Position numbers and translations under genes: made by a program
Notes under the pieces: generated by a model
Databases searched by the model: none
What the model was told of the DNA's origin: nothing
What the model saw: only the letters and a program-made list of their open reading frames with translations
Source of the DNA: Candidatus Eiseniibacteriota bacterium
GTDB taxonomy: Bacteria; Eisenbacteria; RBG-16-71-46; CAIMUX01
Length of the DNA stretch: 32,546 nucleotides
Reading direction: 5' to 3'
Assembly (NCBI GenBank): GCA_016712505.1
Contig: JADJQY010000020.1
Location: forward strand, 1-32,546
Shown: positions 1-8,513 of the stretch, piece after piece
How positions within the stretch are numbered: position 1 is the first letter of the stretch
How the letters are laid out: each line of letters begins with the position of its first letter

Positions 1-2499
1 GCTCCGCGATGGTGCGCAGAGCCTCGAATCAGGCGATCCGGATCACCCGCGAGCTTGTCGAAGCGCTTGTGGCGGAGATCTCGTCCAGGCTGCCTCCATC
101 GCGAACGTCGGAACCGCGGCGCGCCCTCGAAGTCGTGCGCGTCTCGCAAGCGATCACGAAGCTCCTGGAGCCGAAGCTCCAGGCGCTGCGCGCCCGACGA
201 CTCTCGGTCGCCCACGTGGTCAGCGCTCTCGAACTGGCTTCAACTCCTCCGTTGGCATGCAGGAACGCTTGATACGATCCCGAGCGTCGACCATGCTCTC
301 GTGCGGAACTCGATCTCTTCAACCATGCCGAGATGCCCGAAGATGCCGAGACCGATATCATCGAAGATCGCTGGTGCATGCGGAGCCTGCAGCAGACCGG
401 AGGACAGAGCTGCATGTGTCGCGATTATAAGCATCCCTGCTCGGGGATGCCCGCCGTCGGCCGAGATCCAGCGCGCGACGATCGTGTAGGTATCGCCCCG
501 AGTGGAACCGGCAGTGCTCGATGATCCTGCACTCGGAGCAGCCTCCGTGCCCCGCGGCCTGCCGCAGGCGTGCCGCATTGGCGTCTTCGCAATAGAAGCC
601 GTGCTCCTCGCCCACCTGGCGGCCCAGCAGGAGGCGCACATCAATTTCCAGGCCCTTCCGCCGCACGATCTCGAGCGCCTTCACGTACTTTCTCGACCGT
701 GATCTCGATCGTGGGCTCGCCGAGGAAGGCTATGCCACGCACGCAGCGGCCGCGACGCTCGACGAGTGCGCCCAGCACCTCTTCCACCGCGAGCGTGGTC
801 TTGCCCATGGCGGGCACGCCAGCGAGATGTAGGGATCGATCGCCACCGTCCAGCCAGGCTCGCAGCTCGCTCCGCGCTGCATCGCGCGCCGACTCGACAC
901 ACGACGCACGATGCACGCGCAGCGGCTCGGCCCGTGTACGGGGTGGCACGACACGCCCGAGCTCAGCGCATCGGCCGCACGCACTTGACGCGCCTGACGC
1001 TCCCCGAAGCCCTTCTCGCTACATCGATCTGAGAACTTCCTCCGCGCCTCCACCGTCTCTTCCATGGTGCGCGGCTGGTATGCCGCGTCGGTGAGGAGAT
1101 ACGCGGGTGTTGAGGTTCGTTCCCTGCGGATATCGCTCGTGGTTCGTGGTCCAGATCTTGAGGATCTTGGTCCCGTCCTGAGTCGTGAGCTCGTGCCCGT
1201 GCTCGCTACCCGAGGACGATCCAGGCCTCGACCACTTTCCGTCTCCGAGCTCCGTCCAGCCCGCAAGTCGCGCCGCCGAGCGCAACGAGATTCGTGCATT
1301 GATCTCGTCGAGCGGGTTGCGCCCGACGCCGAGCGGCTCCGGCAGCGCGAGAACGCGCACATCGCTGACGACTCGTATCTCTCCATCGGCAGTCCGCTGG
1401 AAATCGACAGACTGAAGCTGATCGGCCTGATCGCCGCGAGCCGCCTCCTTGAGGTCGCTTCGTCTGGCGCCGTGCCTCGACCTTCTGCTTCTTCGCCCCA
1501 CCTGCAAGAGCTGACCGGACGAGGTCTCTCCACTGCGGACCGAGTTCGTCCTCGATGACGCACTCGAGCTCGGAGATAGCCGTAGCCGCGCTCCGCCTCT
1601 CGGAGCATCGCGCAGGGTCGGTCCGGGAGCCATACGTCCTTGTTCTCCGGATGGCGTTTGATTGAGGGTGCCTGGGACCCGCGTGATGTTAAAGTGAGCT
1701 CGGCGTACGCGTCGCTCGTGCAACCCGTGCGCCTGATCAATGCGTTCGGCGCGCGATACCGAGCCCGACGAAGACCAGCTGCACCGCCTCGAAGTGCTCC
1801 TCGCTCTCGATGTGCTCCGCGCCTCGAGACAAGGTTCGGCACTGAATCCCACTTCCAGACCTCCAAACATCAGCGTCGATCCGGCCGTCGACATAGCAGT
1901 ACGCTGCGATCGCCTCCGGCGTGACCGCAGTGAGCAGCGGGAGCTTGGCCTTGACGAGCACGCCGCCTTCGATCGACCACGCATCAGCTTCTTTCCGCGC
2001 AGCGCGCACATCGAGGTCGCCGGGGATCGCAGCGATCCCTGCGACGAGCCGCACCCCGTCCTCATCGCGCCGGTCCTTGCGTGAGAACGCACGCTTTTCG
2101 CCCTTGCGATAGCCTTGCTTGATCTCAGACACGCCGTCGCGAATGACCCGAGCGCACGATACGAATGCATTTCTCCATGTGCCGCACTGCCTCGTCGACT
2201 GGACGAGTAGCGTGCGAGCCGCGGCCTCCGGAGTTTCATAACCCGCGTCGATATCGAACGGCCTGCCGCTCTCGCGGTGTCCAACCGCGATCGTGTAGTA
2301 CTCGCCGGCATGCGCCTCGCCAGCCCCCCGGCGGATCTGCCGCGCGACCTCCGCGATCGACGCGGGAGGTTGCCGTGAGCGCGGCAAGCTGCGCGAGCAG
2401 GGCTTCGCCGTGAGTCCAGAGCTCCGCCACCTCCTGCGCGCGGAGTTTTAGCGTGGAACGGACGGAGTCCGTTCCCGGTGCCGCACCCGGCGGCGACAT
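1..2499 (-). pseudogene. PrimPol + P-loop ATPase replication protein of a mobile element, multiply frameshifted, runs off the left edge
   Basis: No single frame is open, but minus-strand frames join into one plausible protein. From ATG 2499 the N-terminus carries (about 2330-1740) a GDLDV acidic pair, then SGSGIQ and, in the next frame near 1690-1660, RVPGTLN. Together these resemble the DxD, the glycine-rich strand and the RVPGTxN signature of archaeo-eukaryotic PrimPol (bifunctional primase/polymerase) proteins. About 1300-1100 encodes a Trp-rich module (GWTELGDGKWSRPG, then KIWTTNHERYP) that in phage and plasmid primase-helicases precedes a RecA/DnaB-type ATPase. Near 800 is a Walker A box (GVPAMGKTT); near 340 IFDDIG could be Walker B. 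A Cys cluster (GHGGCSECRIIEHC) lies near 560-530. Expected role: initiating replication of a plasmid, phage or satellite. At least five frame changes are needed, so it is nonfunctional or the sequence has errors. The order of motifs is seen; the family call is inference. Confidence 0.6.
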
Positions 2500-2546
2500 C
2501 TACCGAGTCCGCTCGGCCACCCGCTAAGAGAGCGGGCGGCGGCGGC

Positions 2547-2807
2547 TCAGCACCCCTCCTCGAGCTTGGCCAGGAAGGAAGCGATCTCGCGCCGCCGGAG
2601 CAGGACCCGCGAGCTACCGCTCGGCGACATCCGCGTAGCGGCGAGCGCCTTGGATGCGATCAGCCGGGTCAGCGTGCGGCGATCGACGCGCAGTACGCCA
2701 CAGGCTTCGGACGCGCCCATGGTGACTTTGAGGCCGGCGTCGGCGAGCTCCTCGTCGATCGCGAGAGTGCGGGCAGATAGGCTCGAGTTCGTTGCGGACG
2801 TTGCCAT
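2547..2807 (-). CDS. Small helix-turn-helix DNA-binding protein, excisionase/AlpA type
   Basis: This intact 86-residue protein has a helix-turn-helix in its second half (GASEACGVLRVDRRTLTRLI), followed by a basic wing-like stretch (SGSSRVLLRRREIASFLAKL). This is the usual layout of the MerR-like 'excisionase family' domain: a helix-turn-helix, then a short arm carrying an Arg-rich strand and a final helix. Such proteins bend DNA at attachment sites or act as activators of integrase genes. The gene lies 47 bases upstream of the PrimPol-type replication gene on the same strand, the common order (regulator then primase) in small integrative elements and phage satellites. ATG 2807 is the only start that keeps the whole domain; no strong Shine-Dalgarno is visible. 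It could instead be a plain transcription repressor of the replication gene. Confidence 0.72.
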   Translation of the reverse strand: MATSATNSSLSARTLAIDEELADAGLKVTMGASEACGVLRVDRRTLTRLIASKALAATRMSPSGSSRVLLRRREIASFLAKLEEGC

Positions 2808-3035
2808 CCCAGGGTCCTGCCTTGGAAAGGGCGCCGCGCCGTCGAACCAGACATTGGCCTACTGCGCGCGCCGTTTCCCGGGGGCGTCGTCGCTCTCCCG
2901 TCGCTCCGGCGAGCGTGTTGAGACCTCGATCCGGAGCCGGAAGCCTTGAGCTACAAGGCGTTGGCAGTTTCCGAACGAACTCGGTTTTCGCGCTGTTGAC
3001 CGGCTTCGCCGGGCGACGGCGTCGCTCGTCGCTCT

Positions 3036-4177
3036 CTACTGCGAAGGGCTGAGCGCCATCCGCCAGCTCACGAGGTAGATGTCTTTCTTGCCGCTCGGCA
3101 CGAGCGGCTGGCCTCTGGAAATGAACTCCTCCCACCAGTCCAGGAACTGCTGCCGGCTCCCGCCCGGTCGGATCTGCAGCGACTGCGGCTCGAAGTGTCC
3201 CCGGTAAGAAACCGATGGGACGGACCCTCTGCGCGCTTCCATCGCCACCGTCAGCGCCTTCATCAGCACACCCTCTACCTGCGGCGGCGGTTGCTTCAGG
3301 GATCGCGGCGCCACTCCACTTGCCCAGATCGTGAGCGGGAAGCCTTTCTCCGGCTCGTACCGCAACAAGATCTCGGTCGCGTCTCGGCTAGGGAACATAG
3401 CCCCACGAACGACCGGTTCAGGGTCCTTCTCTTGGTCGGCCCGTTGCAGGTGAGCATCGACATCCTTGCACTCGACGATCCGCTTCAGCTCCTTGACCTC
3501 CCGAAGGAGTTCGCGTGCGAAGCTAGGAATGCGCAGCGCATGAAGTGCGGGCTCATCCCAAGTGCGCCGAGGTTGCCAGTGGTCCGCTCGAGCCTTCGAA
3601 GTGGAGACCGTCACGCCTAGCCTCACGAAGGGCGGGCCGCCGATCTCTTCTCCCGAAGCGGAGCGCCCCGACTGGTGGCCGAGTCCGTGCCCTCCGTGCC
3701 AGAGCTCCCTTTCCCCACACGCGAGCGTCAACTCCTCCAGCGTCGTCCGAGGCTCGGCGGGAACAGTCGGAAACGACCCAGACGCGTTCACCAAGACGCC
3801 ATCGGGCGACGAGCTGCGGATCAAGCAGGTCTCGATGCTGCCGACTCGATCGTACGCGCCGATGAGGTCGCGAATCATGTCCTCCGTCGACTTCAGGGCC
3901 GTCGGCCTGGCGGAACCGTTCGCGAACAGGCGCTGAACCGTGTGCTCCGAGCTGCAATCTCGATCGCGGCCATCCACCCAGGCTCGCCAAGCACGGTATC
4001 CGGCACCCGACCTGCTGCCATCAAGTCGGCCACACTCGAGCCAAGCGCTCTCAGATCGGTCAGGGCGCCTATCACTGCTCGCTCGGAAGTCGTTGGCACC
4101 AAACCGTGCTGGAGCGCCACTGCCGAACCGTCTGTGCGCGCGGCGCGGATGAACTCCCCAAGTTGATGCGCGATCAT
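3036..4177 (-). CDS. Unknown protein, about 380 residues, one frameshift
   Basis: I do not recognise this family. The start at 4177 is chosen because GGAG sits at a good distance upstream (GGAGACGAAGAAC then ATG) and the sequence after it has normal coding character (MIAHQLGEFIRAARTDGSAV). That frame runs to about 3950 and then must shift to the frame ending at 3036, which is open throughout and protein-like (a charged helix near 3510-3450, ELLREVKELKRIVECKDVD, and a Trp-rich end, FLDWWEEFISRGQPLV). No signal peptide or membrane segment is visible, so it is probably cytoplasmic. It lies upstream of the HTH and replication genes on the same strand, with a gap of about 230 bases, so it could be cargo or a regulatory part of the same element. 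The frameshift is inferred from the frame change, not from an alignment. Confidence 0.5.
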
Positions 4178-4478
4178 GTTCTTCGTCTCCGCTTTCCCAC
4201 ACCACCCGGACGCAATGCTACAACCATCCCTCGTACTGCGCACTAGTTAGCCACTGCACTACGCGGGGCTGGGGGACACCTGACTCGAACGAGCTGCATG
4301 ATCGCACATCCGGTCGCGTGCCCCGCGACCTTCGAGCGGTTGATTTTCCATAACGTCTCGGTATGCCCTAATGTGCGCCATGGGCTTTCCAGTAAATGCT
4401 ATGACGTGGAAATCCGTACCGGATATGATCCCGAGCTAGCTCGGGCGCCGAGCGCTCCCATGGGCACGGTGCCGGTAG

Positions 4479-4748
4479 ATGCGGATCACGTCGACTTCGT
4501 TCACCCCAGGGACCGACCAGGACCGCCTCTCCGGCCTCCTGGGCTTCGTCGCAGTCATCATCGACGCCTTGCTCGTGATCGACGGCATCGCCGTTCGCCG
4601 CACTCGGTCCGGTAGCCTGACGCTCTCCTTCCCCGCGCCTACGTCCACGAGCGGCCGGCGCCGAGAACTTGTCCGTCCGGTCGACGCAGCGGCGCGCGAG
4701 CAGGTGGAGCGGGCGGTGCTCGAGGCGATCGGGCCGAAGCTGGGTTGA
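4479..4748 (+). CDS. SpoVG-family protein
   Basis: This 89-residue protein matches the SpoVG fold pattern along its whole length: a first strand (MRITSTSF), a central strand-turn (ALLVIDGIAVRRTRSGSLTL), the FPAP segment in place of the usual MPSR loop, and the closing pattern RPVDAAAREQVERAVLEAIG, equivalent to HPINxxTRxxIxxAVLxxY of Bacillus SpoVG. SpoVG proteins bind DNA or RNA and act as global regulators. Versions with an RRTxxGxLxLSFP pattern occur on phages and integrative elements beside primases. It is divergent from the replication genes on the other strand, as expected for a mobile-element regulator. The ribosome site is weak (GGTGCCGGTAG before ATG). Function here is inferred from family resemblance only. 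Confidence 0.72.
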   Translation: MRITSTSFTPGTDQDRLSGLLGFVAVIIDALLVIDGIAVRRTRSGSLTLSFPAPTSTSGRRRELVRPVDAAAREQVERAVLEAIGPKLG

Positions 4749-4771
4749 GGCGGGATCTCTAGCGCGGCGGC

Positions 4772-4981
4772 GTGCATGGCGTGGTCGGCGCCGCCGTAGG
4801 TGCGCAGCCAGCACCATCGATCAGCGTGCCCGCTGAGCCCACGGTCGAGTTCTCCAGCAGCTACCGCTCGGAGGACGAGCGCTTCTTCCGGCGCCACCGT
4901 GAGGCTCGACCGATCGCCGCGACATCGCGCGTCTTGATCCCGCGGGGGGCGGTGGCGGAGCTCCTTGCGGGGATGGGTTGA
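4772..4981 (+). CDS. Small protein of unknown function
   Basis: This 69-residue frame follows the SpoVG-like gene by 23 bases on the same strand. Its codons carry G or C at most third positions, as in neighbouring real genes, and the second half is charged and regular (RSEDERFFRRHREARPIAA, then LIPRGAVAELLAGMG). No known domain, signal peptide or membrane segment is visible and the ribosome site is poor. It may be the second gene of a short operon with the SpoVG-like gene, or a chance open frame in GC-rich DNA. Confidence 0.38.
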   Translation: MHGVVGAAVGAQPAPSISVPAEPTVEFSSSYRSEDERFFRRHREARPIAATSRVLIPRGAVAELLAGMG

Positions 4982-5184
4982 CGCGGTCTCTGCGCGAGGT
5001 GAGCGCCGACAGCTTCGCGTAGCGGAGTGGTGCGTTCGCCGGAACTCCTCAGCGGCACCCGCCGATGTTCTGGAGCGCGGGGTGGGACGCCGATGCAGCG
5101 CTCGTCGTGGTAGCGATGCGCCAGGATAGATGCGCTATCGTGGGACCGCGCTCCCTCTTCGATTCCCCGCACAGGGTGCTCCTC

Positions 5185-5474
5185 ATGCACGGTCCGCTCG
5201 GGAACATCCGCGTCCACGCACTCCTCGCGCTTCTCGCCGCTGGGTCGAGCTGCGATTCTGCGCAGCAACCTGCTCCGCCGTCCGACTCGTCGACGCCCGA
5301 TTCCGCGCAGCCCGATCCCATGACGTCGTCGACTTCCCCAGGATCGCCCGGAGACAAGACGCCCTATCCCGAGCGGGCCTTCGAGGCGGGACCGCCGATC
5401 GCCGAGCGCGCTGAGCTCTTGGCGTGGCTCGACCAGCACCGCCGCGAAGGCGGCAGCGGCCGGCTGGTGAAGCT
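5185..5474 (+). CDS. Possible exported N-terminal segment, joined to the permease tail downstream
   Basis: From ATG 5185 the frame begins with a hydrophobic leader (VHALLALLAAGSSC) that could be a lipoprotein signal, followed by a Ser/Pro/Asp-rich linker and a charged helix (AERAELLAWLDQHRREGG). It runs without a stop into the region where the FtsX-type tail begins, and it is the same frame in which that tail terminates at 5616. It could be the start of a hybrid protein made by deletion of most of a permease, or noncoding DNA upstream of a truncated gene. The leader is weak (Gly-Ser-Ser before Cys), so confidence is low. Confidence 0.25.
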
Positions 5475-5616
5475 GCCCGTCGCCTTGATTTCTCGCCTCT
5501 CGTGCGCGGCGTCGGACTCGCCGCCGCACTCGGCGCCGGCGCGTTGGGCGGACTGCTGCCCGCGCTGCGCTCGGTACGCGTTCCGTTGGTCGATGCCCTG
5601 GGAGGGCCGCACATGA
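5475..5616 (+). pseudogene. C-terminal tail of an FtsX/MacB-type ABC permease, truncated
   Basis: The frame covering 5490-5600 encodes a transmembrane helix and the closing signature of FtsX-family permeases (GLLPALRSVRVPLVDAL), equivalent to the GLLPAxRAAxLxPxEALR ending of MacB/LolC-type proteins. Reading to the natural end needs a one-base correction at the GGG near 5600, giving a finish of VDALEGRT and a TGA at 5614-5616 that overlaps the ATG of the next gene in an ATGA. The ending is therefore that of a normal coupled operon, but the rest of the permease (normally about 400 residues) and its ATPase are missing upstream. A second frame change near 5490 separates it from the frame before. 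This is a remnant or a deletion scar. Confidence 0.55.
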
Positions 5617-6185
5617 AATTTTCGATAATCGGATGTCACGTTGCTCTGCTCGCCGGTCTGCTCTCACTCGCGAGTTGCTCGAAGAGCGAGCCCACTACGG
5701 ACGGCGGCGGAGGCGGCGGCTCTCCCTCGACCAGCGGTCCCGGAGCAGCGCTCCGTCTCGCCGCGGATCCCGCGAGCGCGCGCTCCGTCGCCGATCTGCG
5801 GGCGCAGGCCGACACGAACGGCGAGGTCGTCGTCTACGGGCGCGTCAGCAGCATCGTGCCCGGCTTGGCCGTGTTCACGCTCATCGACACCAAGCTCGAC
5901 TACTGCGGCGGCGGCCCGGACTCGACGGACACCTGCCCGACGCCGTGGGACTACTGCTGCATCCCGGGCGAGAAGAGGGCGCAGGCCTCGCTGACCGTCG
6001 AGGCGCGCGACGCGCAGGGCAAGACGCTCGCCGATCCGCTCGCGGACCTGCGGCTCCTCGACCTCGTCGCCGCGAAAGGCAAGCTCGAGAAGGACGCGCA
6101 GGGCAACCACACCATCGTCGCGAGCGGATGGTTCCGGCGCGAGCGGCCGAAGCTGCCCGAGGGGCTGGAGTGGCCGACACGCTGA
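5613..6185 (+). CDS. Lipoprotein with CPTPWDYCC motif, planctomycete type
   Basis: The 190-residue protein starts at ATG 5613, with GGGAGG eight bases upstream. A signal peptide ends in the lipobox LASC, then a Gly/Ser linker leads to a globular part. The centre (GEVVVYGRVSSIVPGLAVFTLID) resembles a small beta-barrel of the OB kind, followed by the Cys-rich segment DTCPTPWDYCCIPG and a final strand-rich part ending GWFRRERPKLPEG. I know this motif from planctomycete lipoproteins that sit next to FtsX-type ABC permeases; the same arrangement is seen here. The four clustered cysteines could bind metal or form disulfides in the periplasm. The biochemical role is unknown. It is intact and lies just upstream of the metal-efflux operon promoter. 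Confidence 0.72.
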   Translation: MKFSIIGCHVALLAGLLSLASCSKSEPTTDGGGGGGSPSTSGPGAALRLAADPASARSVADLRAQADTNGEVVVYGRVSSIVPGLAVFTLIDTKLDYCGGGPDSTDTCPTPWDYCCIPGEKRAQASLTVEARDAQGKTLADPLADLRLLDLVAAKGKLEKDAQGNHTIVASGWFRRERPKLPEGLEWPTR

Positions 6186-6327
6186 CACGGACCTTCGTTA
6201 GCTCGATCCGAGGATGATCCCGCGGGGCTCTCAGGCGCTGCGCCGTCCTTGCCGCGGGTCGAAGATCGAGGTCGAGATGGCGCGAGAAGGCGCGCATAGC
6301 ACGAGCCTTCCGCTGTCGAGATCCGCC

Positions 6328-6347
6328 AGTCCGGTCCTTGACGGACT
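6328..6347. promoter_or_regulatory. Inverted repeat over the -35 box, possible operator
   Basis: AGTCCG (6328-6333) and CGGACT (6342-6347) form a perfect 6-base inverted repeat around GTCCTTGA, overlapping the -35 hexamer. A dyad in this place would suit a repressor that blocks RNA polymerase, but no regulator gene is present in the window and short dyads are common in GC-rich DNA. Confidence 0.3.
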
Positions 6348-6366
6348 TCCGGATCACGGGTAGACT
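6338..6366 (+). promoter_or_regulatory. Sigma70-type promoter of the metal-efflux operon
   Basis: TTGACG (6338-6343) and TAGACT (6361-6366) are separated by exactly 17 bases, close to the sigma70 consensus and unusual in DNA this GC-rich. It lies 96 bases upstream of the first gene of the efflux operon, in the only gap before it. Confidence 0.55.
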
Positions 6367-6461
6367 GCTCGGAGCGGGAGCGGCGAGTTCCTTGCTTTAC
6401 TCCTTCACCCGAGCACGGCCCTACCCGAAAGACTGCCTAGCGCGTTCTCCTCCGCGAATCC

Positions 6462-7004
6462 ATGCGTACCCAGCCCAAGCGAACGGCAGCGATGATCCCC
6501 CGAGCGACTGCTTGGGGGCTGCTGCTCGTGTTGCTCGTGGGCTATCTCCGGCTCTTCGTGGTCTGCGACGGGCCTCACTGCGCGAGCGCAGTGGAGTTCG
6601 TTCATTCCAGCTCGAGTTGCTGTGAGGCGGAGCACGAGGAGCACGCGGTCGTGTCGCTTCGTGACCACAGCTCCATCGAGCTGGCGTCGCGGGAACACGC
6701 AGGGTGCGGGGAGGCGGCTGGCGAGCACCTCGAGCATCTCGGGTCTGACGCGCCAGGCGCAGCTCCGCTCCTCTGCTTCGATCATGAAGGCTGCTCCGAC
6801 GCGGCGCTCAGCGCTGGCATCGGTCCGCTTCCGAAGTCGATCCGATTCGACCCGGCTTGCGAGAAGCTTTCCGCCGAGCTGCTGCCCTCTTTCCTCCTGC
6901 TCCTCCACTCTGAGGAGTCGAGCGGAATCTATGGCTCGAAGCTCGAGCCACCGCGACGTGAGCAGATATCCAAGCTCCTCGCGACGACGATTCTCAGAGT
7001 TTGA
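6462..7004 (+). CDS. Cys/His-rich exported protein heading the efflux operon (CzcI-like position)
   Basis: The 180-residue protein has one N-terminal membrane segment (WGLLLVLLVGYLRLFVV) that serves as a signal or anchor. The periplasmic part is rich in Cys, His and Glu (SCCEAEHEEHA, REHAGCGEAAGEHLEHLG, CFDHEGC), suited to soft-metal or zinc binding. The end (RREQISKLLATTILRV) resembles the closing LRTVVLRx of small planctomycete proteins encoded before TolC-family genes. It is the first gene of the operon, 121 bases before the CzcC-like gene. A role in periplasmic metal capture or in tuning the pump, as for CzcI, is inferred from composition and position; there is no clear sequence homology to CzcI. 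ATG 6492 is an alternative start. Confidence 0.62.
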   Translation: MRTQPKRTAAMIPRATAWGLLLVLLVGYLRLFVVCDGPHCASAVEFVHSSSSCCEAEHEEHAVVSLRDHSSIELASREHAGCGEAAGEHLEHLGSDAPGAAPLLCFDHEGCSDAALSAGIGPLPKSIRFDPACEKLSAELLPSFLLLLHSEESSGIYGSKLEPPRREQISKLLATTILRV

Positions 7005-7124
7005 TTCGACGCGGTGAGCGCGGGGCGACAGGCCCTGCGCCGGAAGTGGTCGGAATGAGTCTTCGCGCTCGGACGCGGATTCGTTCCGGCGTTCATCCAG
7101 CCGTTCCTCCATGCGTCGAATCTC

Positions 7125-8513
7125 ATGTCGAAGTCCCGTCATGCCGTGCTCTTGCTCGGCATCACCGGAGCGAGCTGTCAAAGCTATGCTCCTGCCCCCG
7201 TCGATCTCTCGGAGCACGCGCGCCAGTTTGCCGCGCGTCTTCCAGATGACGCTGCGCTGAGCGCCTTCGTCGATGCTCTGCGCGCGAGCTCGGCGCATGC
7301 GCCACCAGCCGCAGCGGTCTTCGGGACGGTCGAGGATGGCGTCCAACGCGAGGAAGCGCGCTGGATTGCCTTGCATCTCAACCCCGACCTGGCGATCGCT
7401 CGGCTCGAGGCCGGTGTGGCGGCAGCCTCGGCCGAGAATGCAGGGCTGCTCGACGATCCGTCTCTGAACGGAAGCGTCGGGCGCGTGCTCGAGAGCACCT
7501 CCACTCCCTGGCTCCTCGCAGCCTCGATCGGATTCACTCTGCCCCTCTCCGGCCGGCTCGGTCTCGAGGAGGACCTCGCCGACGAGCGGTTCGTGCTGGC
7601 ACGAACGGAAGCTCGGCTCGCCGAGGCGCGCACGCTGGACGAGGTCGATCGAGCTTGGGTCCGCTGGAGCGCCGGTCGGCTGCGCTCGGCGATCCTGGGG
7701 GATCTCCTGCTCGCGCTGCGCGACCTGGAGTCGATCGCGCAGCGCCTGGCCGACGTCGGTGCCTTGACGCGCATCGAAGCTCGCGTCTTCTCCATGGAGC
7801 GGCTCTCGCGCGTCGCGGAGTCGATCCGCGTGAAGGCCGAGGTCGCGACGTCTGAGCTGGAGCTGAAGCGCTGGCTCGGGCTGCCTCCCGCGAGCGCGCT
7901 CAGCTTCGATCCGTCACTCGTCGTTCCGGACCTCGTCGCGGACGCCGAGGCGCGGCGAGAGCGGCTGCGAGGAGGCCGTGCCATCGTCCGCGCGGAGCGC
8001 GCCCACCTCGTCGCGGAACGCGATCTCGAGCTCGAAGTGGCGGAGCAATGGCCGGATCTGACGCTCTATCCAGGCTGGCAGGATGAAGACGGGCAATCGC
8101 GAGGCGTGCTCGGCTTCTCTCTACCGCTGCCGCTCTGGAACGCGAATGCCCGGGCCATCGCCGAAGCGCGCGCCCGGCGCCTCGTGGCCGAGCAAGTGCT
8201 CCGCAGCGCGCTCGAGCGCTCGCTCCAGGATCTGGCTCTCAGCGAAGTACGGGTGGAGGCCGCTCGCGAGCAGCGTCGGCTCGTGGAGAGCGAGCTCATT
8301 CCCAGCGCGGAGGAGCAGCTTGCGCGCGGTCGCGCGCTCACGGACCTGGGACAGCTCGACGTGCTGCTGATCTTGGATGCCGTGCTGCGCGTGTACGAGG
8401 CGAAGAGCGTCGCGCTCGACGCAGTCGTGCTCGAGGGCCTGGCGACGATCGAGCGAAACGCACTGTACTGGCCGGAAGTCTTGGCCCCGATCACGAGGGA
8501 GGAACGGCGATGA
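7125..8513 (+). CDS. czcC: CzcC-like outer-membrane efflux protein (TolC family)
   Basis: This 462-residue protein is the outer-membrane channel of an RND metal exporter. It has a short lipoprotein-type leader ending GASC and then the two-fold alpha-helical pattern of the TolC/OEP family: long Glu/Ala/Arg helices (RLEAGVAAASAENAGLLDDP, ARTEARLAEARTLDEVDRA) and paired beta segments, including FTLPLSGRLGLEEDLADE and, in the second half, LPLPLWNANARAIAEA, which is the FSxPLPLWNRN-like signature of CzcC proteins. The length is normal for the family. The gene ends in an ATGA overlap with the adaptor gene, so the two are translationally coupled. No frameshifts. It would form the exit duct spanning the outer membrane. 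Confidence 0.88.
   Translation: MSKSRHAVLLLGITGASCQSYAPAPVDLSEHARQFAARLPDDAALSAFVDALRASSAHAPPAAAVFGTVEDGVQREEARWIALHLNPDLAIARLEAGVAAASAENAGLLDDPSLNGSVGRVLESTSTPWLLAASIGFTLPLSGRLGLEEDLADERFVLARTEARLAEARTLDEVDRAWVRWSAGRLRSAILGDLLLALRDLESIAQRLADVGALTRIEARVFSMERLSRVAESIRVKAEVATSELELKRWLGLPPASALSFDPSLVVPDLVADAEARRERLRGGRAIVRAERAHLVAERDLELEVAEQWPDLTLYPGWQDEDGQSRGVLGFSLPLPLWNANARAIAEARARRLVAEQVLRSALERSLQDLALSEVRVEAAREQRRLVESELIPSAEEQLARGRALTDLGQLDVLLILDAVLRVYEAKSVALDAVVLEGLATIERNALYWPEVLAPITREERR

Noticed and set aside
570..1094. Plus-strand 174-codon open frame
   Set aside because: It is antisense to the PrimPol/ATPase gene, has no start signal and has poor composition.
4240..4320. tRNA-like sequence (GACTCGAACGAG and a D-arm-like stretch on the minus strand)
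   Set aside because: The T-stem does not pair and no acceptor or anticodon arm could be built.
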